Positions 58,693-64,000 of a DNA stretch of 64,000 nt are shown here, in pieces. The stretch spans positions 124,001 through 188,000 of the forward strand of contig JAPPCZ010000086.1 of NCBI GenBank assembly GCA_028824685.1, read 5' to 3'. Made by a program: the position numbers and the translations under genes. The notes beneath the pieces were generated by a model that did no database searches, was not told where the DNA came from, and was given only the letters and a program-made list of their open reading frames with translations. The first letter of the stretch is position 1, and each line of letters begins with the position of its first letter. The stretch comes from Candidatus Poribacteria bacterium (GTDB taxonomy: Bacteria; Poribacteria; WGA-4E; WGA-3G).

Positions 58693-60006
58693 ATGCAGAA
58701 GCCGAACATCGTTGTTTACCTTTCTGATGACCACGGATGGGAATATCTCGGTTGCTACGGAAATGCACATATTCAAACCCCACATTTAGATCGCATCGCT
58801 GAACAGGGCATGCGTTTTACACATGCCTTCACACCTACACCGACCTGTGCCCCCTCTCGTTCAACTTTGTATACAGGACTTTATCCCGCACGGCACGGTG
58901 CTATGGGAAATCATACGGAATGTCACTCCCATCTTGACACTCTGCCGAAATTACTCAGAGAACTCGGTTATCGGGTTGCGATTGCAGGTAAAACACATGT
59001 GAAACCTGAAAAACTCTTTGACTTTGAATATATCGGAGGATTTCTGCCTAAAAGTGCAGAACATGTTCGGAAATACCGTGCAGAAGGTCTTGATACAGCG
59101 CCAGTGGAACGTTTCCTTTCTACTCATCGGCAAGAGAATCCCAATCAACCAATCTGCTTGATTCTGGGCGACAGCAATCCACATGTCACATGGGAACCTA
59201 ACAAGATATATGATCCCGATACTTTACCATTGCCACCCTACATCGCAGATACACCTATTGCCCGAAAAGCACTTGCGAACTACTATCAAGACATTACCAC
59301 AATGGATAACCGCATCGGAGAAATTGAGGAAATGTTGGAAACACATGGATATGTTGATAACACACTTTTTATCTACACAACTGATCACGGTTCTGAGTGG
59401 CCACACTGTAAATGGACTTTATATGACACCGGTATTCGTCTGCCGTTTATTGCAAGGTGGCACGGTGAGATACCAGCTACGACCGTTACCGATGCGATGG
59501 TTTCGCATGTTGACTTTTTACCAACACTCATAGACGTTGCTGGCGGTGAACCATCTAAAAATTTAGATGGTCGAAGTTTTAAGAATGTTTTATGTGGACA
59601 ACAAATAGACTTCCGTGATAAAATTTACGGCACGCACACACGCGATGGAGATATGAACGTCTTTCCGCAGCGCTGTGTCAGAGATAGTCAATACAAATAC
59701 ATTCTAAACTTGATGCCTGAAAATACTTGGACAACCCATTTCACGAAGGTAGAAGGGATTCCTGAGAGCCATGCTGAAGTGTGGAACAGTTGGGTAGCAA
59801 AAGCAAAAAACGATCAAAAAACTGCAGAACTCGTTTATTTGACACAACACCACCCTGTAGAGGAATTGTATGATGTCCATGCAGACCCTTACGAATTCAA
59901 TAATTTAGCATTTGACGCAGCGTCGCGCCCAATACTTGAAGAGATGCGCGCAGAGGTTCAACAATGGATGCAATCACAAAATGATGAAGGGAGAAGTGAA
60001 ACATGA
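58693..60006 (+). CDS. sulfatase (formylglycine-dependent, type I)
   Basis: A 437-residue arylsulfatase-type enzyme. The metal-binding aspartates are in VVYLSDDHGWEYLGC (D12, D13); the modification motif is C52-A-P-S-R56, whose cysteine becomes formylglycine; the C-terminal metal site is TTDHGSEW. No signal peptide, so it may act in the cytoplasm, which is unusual among sulfatases of polysaccharide-degrading bacteria. The family hydrolyses sulfate esters; substrate unknown. The ATG at 58693 follows AAGGA. Its stop overlaps the next start (ATGA). Confidence 0.93.
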   Translation: MQKPNIVVYLSDDHGWEYLGCYGNAHIQTPHLDRIAEQGMRFTHAFTPTPTCAPSRSTLYTGLYPARHGAMGNHTECHSHLDTLPKLLRELGYRVAIAGKTHVKPEKLFDFEYIGGFLPKSAEHVRKYRAEGLDTAPVERFLSTHRQENPNQPICLILGDSNPHVTWEPNKIYDPDTLPLPPYIADTPIARKALANYYQDITTMDNRIGEIEEMLETHGYVDNTLFIYTTDHGSEWPHCKWTLYDTGIRLPFIARWHGEIPATTVTDAMVSHVDFLPTLIDVAGGEPSKNLDGRSFKNVLCGQQIDFRDKIYGTHTRDGDMNVFPQRCVRDSQYKYILNLMPENTWTTHFTKVEGIPESHAEVWNSWVAKAKNDQKTAELVYLTQHHPVEELYDVHADPYEFNNLAFDAASRPILEEMRAEVQQWMQSQNDEGRSET

Positions 60007-60671
60007 GATTTAGATTTATTAATCAACTCGTTTACATCGCGCTAATTTTCGCTGTGTTTCTGTGTTTTGGTTGTTTTGAAACAGACCAGATCGGCGATCT
60101 TTTAACGCCTGATTCACAAGACACAGATGTTATGACACCCGAACAAACTATGGAGACAACGCCTGAGCCACCAATGGAAACTACGCCAGAACCTGAACCG
60201 TTGGATCCCGGAAAAGGCTTGGCAATCGGTGCAACTGCACCAGCATTTTCGCTTCCAGATGCTGATGGAAATATCGTTTCTCTCTCCGATTATGCTGGGA
60301 AAGTAATAGTAGTCCAGTTTTATTCAACTGGGACGTGACCGAACTGTTTAGGGCAACTCAGAGAGTTGCGAGACGGATATCAAGGCATTAAGGATGCAGG
60401 TGCTGCAGAACTGATTACAATTAGTGGGGATACCCAGTTTGGTGCGTCAAATACGCGTAATGAGCTGGGATTAACTTTCCCGGTGCTTTCAGACGAAGAT
60501 TTTGAAGCGATAGATGCGTACAACGTACTTGACCAAGGAAGTATGAATTGGGCAAATCCTTCAGCATTTATTATAAATGAAAAGGGAACAATTGTGTGGA
60601 CAGATATTGGACGCAGGTTCGGTCATCGTACTACTTCAACACAGATTATCACGGCATTGCAAGGATTGTAG
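60003..60671 (+). CDS. selenocysteine thioredoxin/peroxiredoxin-like lipoprotein
   Basis: A 222-residue lipoprotein of the AhpC/TSA-TlpA fold. Signal peptide with lipobox FLCFGC24, a linker of repeated TTPEPPMET-type sequence (about 30-72), then the redoxin domain: GATAPAFSLPDADGNIVSLS, VIVVQFYSTGT-U112-PN-C115-LGQLRELRD. Codon 112 is TGA (60336-60338) where relatives carry the first cysteine of CPxC. The frame runs on through TFPVLSDEDFEAIDAYNV and NPSAFIINEKGTIVW to a normal stop. A 7-bp hairpin lies 14 bases after the TGA. The protein probably reduces peroxides or disulfides outside the inner membrane. Coupled to the sulfatase gene by ATGA. Confidence 0.9.
60353..60369 (+). promoter_or_regulatory. 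SECIS-like hairpin of the thioredoxin-like selenoprotein
   Basis: GCAACTC-AGA-GAGTTGC, a perfect 7-bp stem (or 6-bp stem with loop CAGAG), 14 bases after the TGA at 60336-60338. Position and shape fit a bacterial SECIS element. Confidence 0.7.
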
Positions 60672-60721
60672 ATCTTATGTGATAAGGTTCTTTGATATCC
60701 TAACTACAGTAAGAAGGTTTC

Positions 60722-61015
60722 ATGTTAGCTAATCGAATTTTAGAAAATTCGCTACTTATTCGGGAGTGTCGGAGAACCCTCATCTCTTTACAAGGTGAAA
60801 TTAAGAAAATTACGGATCAGTTGAAAAACGGAAACCTAAATCCTGGTATAGGTAATAAATCAATTGGAGGCGGAATTATCGAATCACGGACTCGTGGTGG
60901 TGGGCGTGTTTACTGGAAAATCAGAGAGGGGCAAATTGAAATTTTGGGAATCTCTGGCAAAAACAACCAACAGAAGGTAATCAATGAAGTGTTAAAGCAT
61001 TTTGGAGGAGAGTAA
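60722..61015 (+). CDS. small protein, possibly RelE/HigB-toxin-like
   Basis: A 97-residue protein. The C-terminal half (RTRGGGRVYWKIREGQIEIL, then GISGKNNQQKVINEVLKHF) has the beta-strand and helix pattern of RelE/HigB-type toxins, but the N-terminal half does not match clearly and the assignment is weak. It is followed two bases later by 61018-61410, so the two are one operon; that partner does not look like a standard antitoxin. Confidence 0.55.
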   Translation: MLANRILENSLLIRECRRTLISLQGEIKKITDQLKNGNLNPGIGNKSIGGGIIESRTRGGGRVYWKIREGQIEILGISGKNNQQKVINEVLKHFGGE

Positions 61016-61017
61016 AG

Positions 61018-61410
61018 ATGGATAAACCTTACACTATAGTTCAACACGATGATTACGAACTAACTATCTATCACGGAATTGCTCCATTTGATTCTAACAA
61101 TTATAACGTTGATGTTGAAGTTACTTTTCCAAACGGAGAGAGTTACACAGCTGTTTTCTTTACACTTCAAAATATTAAAACCTTAATGAAACAATACAAA
61201 AAAACGGGTGAATGTGCTGATGGTCTCTATTTTTGGGCATCTGATATGGTAATTGTTCAACAGATTTCTGAAAAAACTATCTGTGCTACAATTGACAAAT
61301 TATTAGCTGAAGATGAGTTTGAGGCCGTTTTTTCCAAAAATCAAGAATCTACAGAGATTTCTTCAGATAACGATGAGGGTTATTACAAACGCTTCAATGA
61401 ATCGTTGTAA
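61018..61410 (+). CDS. unrecognised small protein in a two-gene operon
   Basis: A 130-residue acidic protein, not recognised. It begins with predicted beta strands (YTIVQHDDYELTIYHG, NVDVEVTFPNGESYTAVFF) and ends with a disordered acidic tail (ESTEISSDNDEGYY). GGAGG sits just before its start, inside the end of the preceding gene. Close coupling suggests that the two proteins act together, perhaps as an immunity- or antitoxin-type partner (inference). Confidence 0.65.
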   Translation: MDKPYTIVQHDDYELTIYHGIAPFDSNNYNVDVEVTFPNGESYTAVFFTLQNIKTLMKQYKKTGECADGLYFWASDMVIVQQISEKTICATIDKLLAEDEFEAVFSKNQESTEISSDNDEGYYKRFNESL

Positions 61411-61509
61411 AATATAACACACATTTTACTGATATGTAAACGGTGTCCGGTAATCTTTGAGATTTTTAGGATTTTCGTTTGGATGTGTTTTAAGGCACTT
61501 AGTTGGATT

Positions 61510-62253
61510 CTATTTCGTCAACAGTTCCGACGTGAAATCCTTGAAAATATCCTTATTCGGCAATTTTGCTGTATCAATATACCAGATTCTATCAACTCCA
61601 TCGGGAAGAGCAAATGGGTAAACTCCCCGTATTGCGTTTAATATTTTCCAACCCTGGACATTCATAAGTGCCTTATCATTATTTTCAATTAATAGTATCG
61701 TTGTTTTTCCAAGGTTTTGATATCTTTTAAGCTTCTTTGCCTTTCTATCAAACAGTTGTTTAATTCGACAGCTAAGAGTGTCGTCCTGAGGCTCAAAACG
61801 GGAAAAAGCAATGCCAGGAATATGTGATCTTCGTTTATCTATATTAAATTGAAAAGGAATACCAGGAATATTGTTAATCTTATGCTCTCCGTATCCTAAG
61901 AGTGGTGACTTTTCGCGGATCCAATTCTTGAATGCTTTGTTTATCTCTAACCAATCTTGTCCTTTACCTTTGGCAACAGCATCATAATGCAGCGTAATGC
62001 TCATACGAAATGAAAGTTGACCATGAAATTCTTCTTCAAGACCTTGAATGACTTGCAGAAACCAATCATCATTGCGACGCTGATTAGGAAGTGTGTCAAT
62101 GCTTGTATGCTCAATTGCAAAAGGTCCGGCAATTGCATCTATGTCAGAAGTACTTCGATTTTCCTTGTCAGGATAAGAAGTAACTGTGAGTTCTGGATAA
62201 CCGTGCCTTCGTAGATATTCTATGAAGGCATCAATAACATCATAATCTTGCAA
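61510..62253 (-). CDS. unrecognised protein, possible PD-(D/E)XK nuclease-like
   Basis: A 247-residue protein without a clear family. DIDAIAGPFAIEHTSID gives a D-x(n)-E-x-T arrangement resembling the core of restriction-type nucleases, and the preceding helix and strand fit that fold loosely. A basic stretch (DRKAKKLKRYQNLGK) and the strand TTILLIENND follow. Without further evidence a nuclease role is only a suggestion. It lies 42 bases downstream of the T5orf172 gene on the same strand. Confidence 0.65.
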   Translation of the reverse strand: MQDYDVIDAFIEYLRRHGYPELTVTSYPDKENRSTSDIDAIAGPFAIEHTSIDTLPNQRRNDDWFLQVIQGLEEEFHGQLSFRMSITLHYDAVAKGKGQDWLEINKAFKNWIREKSPLLGYGEHKINNIPGIPFQFNIDKRRSHIPGIAFSRFEPQDDTLSCRIKQLFDRKAKKLKRYQNLGKTTILLIENNDKALMNVQGWKILNAIRGVYPFALPDGVDRIWYIDTAKLPNKDIFKDFTSELLTK

Positions 62254-62295
62254 AGTATTTGTTTGGCTTGCCTTTTCATAAGGTTGTCTTTATCT

Positions 62296-63063
62296 TTACG
62301 ATGGCTGATTAGGTTTTACTCCCAATTCCATCTGAAACGTGATTTGCTGAGCTTCCATAATTGTCAGTAGATGTTGTATCGCCAACCATCCACCTGTTTT
62401 TGGGTCTGTTTCTATTAGAAATCTGTACTCCAGTTCTCCATACCCTAGCTCGTCGTTACTAAAAATCCCTTTCGGAATTTTCATCCACTTCATTATCTCC
62501 TCTGATGGAAGGTGATGAAGTTCATTTATTTGTATCTCCATATCTCGGTCATTTAGTCCTATATATGCCGCATCCTCCACTATTTCGCTACTGTGATTCT
62601 CAAGATACCACATCATTAGATCGAGCAGATATAGATGATCCTTGCTGCCCGGTCCCACCAATGGACGTGTCCATGTCATTGCTGGTATCCGATAAAAATC
62701 GTTTGAATTCTCAGGCACCTGCGTCAATAGAAACTTCGCTCTCTGGTTGATAGGATGCTTATTTAGTTCCAAGCGTTCACGACTCTTAGAGTACAGTTCT
62801 TTAAGCAATTCTTTTGCCTCATCCACCGAGCACTTAAAGAATTCTCGATTAGAAGCGACACGTTGCTCTACAAGTTTGCTGTGCATTTCACTTTCTAGTC
62901 GGATGTACTCTTCAGAAGACAACTCAAAGGCAACCTTAAACGGTGTTGGAATTCCAGTTGAATTTGAAAGATCCTTCGCCCTGATAGAGCCGTTACGAGC
63001 AGTTCTACCAATTTTTATTAGACCTGGCATTGAGTCATTTACCAATATATAGACATAACCCAC
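62296..63063 (-). CDS. T5orf172/GIY-YIG-domain protein
   Basis: A 255-residue protein with an N-terminal T5orf172 (Mug113-like) GIY-YIG nuclease domain: GYVYILVNDSMPGLIKIGRT, then SNSTGIPTPFKVAFELSSEE, LESEMHSKLVEQRVASNREF and the helix EAKELLKELY. The rest is unrecognised. These domains occur in phage and mobile-element proteins. The start is taken as GTG at 63063, with GAGG about 8 bases upstream and the domain beginning at once; a longer frame from 63156 would add an unlikely hydrophobic leader. Confidence 0.78.
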   Translation of the reverse strand: MGYVYILVNDSMPGLIKIGRTARNGSIRAKDLSNSTGIPTPFKVAFELSSEEYIRLESEMHSKLVEQRVASNREFFKCSVDEAKELLKELYSKSRERLELNKHPINQRAKFLLTQVPENSNDFYRIPAMTWTRPLVGPGSKDHLYLLDLMMWYLENHSSEIVEDAAYIGLNDRDMEIQINELHHLPSEEIMKWMKIPKGIFSNDELGYGELEYRFLIETDPKTGGWLAIQHLLTIMEAQQITFQMELGVKPNQPS

Positions 63064-63176
63064 AGTGATTACCTCACATTTTGAGAAAAATATGACATAG
63101 TACAGGCATATTGTAATTGAAACGTGTGTCCAGAATAACAGAAATATTCTGTGCAATTCAGTAGAAGTGTAAATCT

Positions 63177-63506
63177 TTATTCTTGTAGGAAATCAACGGC
63201 CTCTGTCAATTCTGATCCACCTACCAAAATCGGCATACCTCGCAGCACACCGCGATTTGGTGTACAGACAAGATAGGTGTTTGACTTAAGTATTGCGATC
63301 ACAAGTTCCCCGTTACGCGGATCAGGTTTCCCTACCTCCACATAATAATCCTCACCATGCTTATGATAGGCAATACTAAAAATACGTCGATCTGAAACAT
63401 CCCATTCTAAGTTTTTTTCCGCAAACTTTTTGATAGATTCCCAGACTTCCTCCGCTTGGGCATCGTCTTTTGCTTTAGGGATAAAAAATTTTACTTCTGC
63501 AGCCAT
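63177..63506 (-). CDS. hypothetical small protein
   Basis: A 109-residue protein, not recognised. It seems to be a compact alpha/beta domain: AEVKFFIPKAKDDAQAEEVW, WDVSDRRIFSIAYHKHGEDY, YVEVGKPDPRNGELVIAIL and a C-terminal helix ELTEAVDFL. No signal peptide or metal motif. AGAGGAACT precedes its start by about 7 bases, supporting that it is translated. It lies 128 bases downstream of the antitoxin-like gene. Confidence 0.6.
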   Translation of the reverse strand: MAAEVKFFIPKAKDDAQAEEVWESIKKFAEKNLEWDVSDRRIFSIAYHKHGEDYYVEVGKPDPRNGELVIAILKSNTYLVCTPNRGVLRGMPILVGGSELTEAVDFLQE

Positions 63507-63634
63507 TTTAGTTCCTCTTGAAAATTAATGCAAGGTGGTTATTAGACGATCTGTCACCTAAATCTGAATCAAATTTAATTTGTTATGACAGTAATACAAT
63601 TGATGATTCTAAAATTGGTGAATATTTTGATCAG

Positions 63635-63982
63635 TTAAGCAGCTATTTCTTCAGTAAGCAGGCGATTTAACAATTCCTCTGACTCAAATAGAGGATCATT
63701 AAACTTCACAGGATCGATTTTCATTTCCTTTGCTTCAAGCGTAAAACTTTTTAAGAGTTCTGATGTAATCACAGTATTTTCTAAATCAAACAAAAAATGA
63801 TTCAATTCTACAAGGTCCGTGTTTATCTTTTCAAAAAATGTTGTTTTGTTTTGTTTTGCTGCATTTACCATACCCTCAATTTCCAATGCTATGACACGTT
63901 TTCGTGTCCGTTCTGATACTTCTTCAAAAATCCCTTCCTCCTTGAGAAAATCATCAAAGTTTCCACCACTATACTTGTTCAT
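63635..63982 (-). CDS. XRE/HigA-like small DNA-binding protein (probable antitoxin)
   Basis: A 115-residue protein resembling the short antitoxin-like regulators that begin NxxSxFDDFLKEEGIxEEV: here NFDDFLKEEGIFEEVSERTR and KRVIALEIEGMVNAAKQNKT, followed by a helix-turn-helix region ending LDxEN-like (DLENTVITSELLKSFTLEA). It differs in the middle from the usual TSRAxLDRLLD. These proteins repress a toxin gene. No convincing toxin is adjacent; the hypothetical at 63177-63506 is the nearest candidate. GGAGG lies just upstream at the window edge. Confidence 0.65.
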   Translation of the reverse strand: MNKYSGGNFDDFLKEEGIFEEVSERTRKRVIALEIEGMVNAAKQNKTTFFEKINTDLVELNHFLFDLENTVITSELLKSFTLEAKEMKIDPVKFNDPLFESEELLNRLLTEEIAA

Positions 63983-64000
63983 GTATATTCCTCCCGCTAT

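Overview
The window is 64 kb of a bacterial chromosome with moderate-to-low GC (judged by eye). The gene content points to a Candidatus Poribacteria-like or planctomycete-like marine or sponge-associated lineage: six phytanoyl-CoA-dioxygenase (PhyH) family genes, two Gfo/Idh/MocA oxidoreductases, LamG-type and BamB/PQQ-like secreted proteins, a DUF6785-type membrane protein, a sulfatase, a dockerin-like plus copper-monooxygenase protein, an ankyrin protein, a Uma2 nuclease, and many short palindromic repeats between genes. This lineage call is an inference from family composition; no rRNA or tRNA gene was found to anchor it.

Layout. 0-5.4 kb (minus): a LamG lipid-free secreted protein, a ThDP enzyme, two tandem canonical PhyH dioxygenases and a Gfo/Idh/MocA oxidoreductase, probably one catabolic unit. 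5.4-6.5 kb (plus): a consensus sigma70 promoter driving an IscU-like protein that lacks two ligand cysteines, overlapped by an intact IscA/ErpA carrier. 6.5-12.1 kb (minus): a sugar-phosphate isomerase/epimerase and the SbcCD nuclease pair with its own promoter. 12.2-15.2 kb (plus): secreted protein, LarA-like racemase, Uma2 nuclease. 15.2-20.1 kb (minus): HAD phosphatase, QueC, a beta-sandwich protein coupled to an MFS transporter, and an orphan NuoE-NuoF fusion. 20.1-21.8 kb: a repeat-rich gap holding an ISAs1-family MITE with an 8-bp target duplication, a decayed ISAs1 transposase and another MITE. 21.8-28 kb (plus): AlkC-like glycosylase, two PhyH paralogues lacking the carboxylate ligand, ankyrin protein, AAC(3)-like acetyltransferase, nucleotidyltransferase-fold protein and a third divergent PhyH. 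28-36.4 kb (minus): enolase-superfamily enzyme, DUF6785 protein, homocysteine methyltransferase/MTHFR fusion, multidomain copper oxygenase, GT2 and SDR. 37-47.9 kb (plus): three BamB-like proteins and two tandem M16C peptidases. 48-50.5 kb (minus): a three-gene unit (four-repeat protein, selenocysteine AhpD-like protein, SDR). 50.8-53.7 kb (plus): PCD, M48 peptidase, Gfo/Idh/MocA. 54-57.5 kb (minus): secreted protein, two selenocysteine HMA lipoproteins, UvrC-like half protein. 57.8-60.7 kb (plus): PhyH, sulfatase, selenocysteine thioredoxin-fold lipoprotein. 60.7-64 kb: small accessory genes (possible toxin-like pair, T5orf172 nuclease, XRE-like antitoxin).

The main discovery is a set of four genes between 48.7 and 60.7 kb, each interrupted by an in-frame TGA exactly where a redox or metal-binding cysteine is expected and each followed by a stem-loop of bacterial SECIS type: an AhpD-like CxxU peroxidase, two GMTUxxC metal-binding lipoproteins and a TUPxC thioredoxin/peroxiredoxin-like lipoprotein. 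Standard gene calling splits each in two. Other notable points are PhyH proteins with HxG or HxS in place of HxD, a cysteine-poor IscU paralogue, a shared C-terminal tail on unrelated secreted proteins, and several families of miniature inverted-repeat elements.
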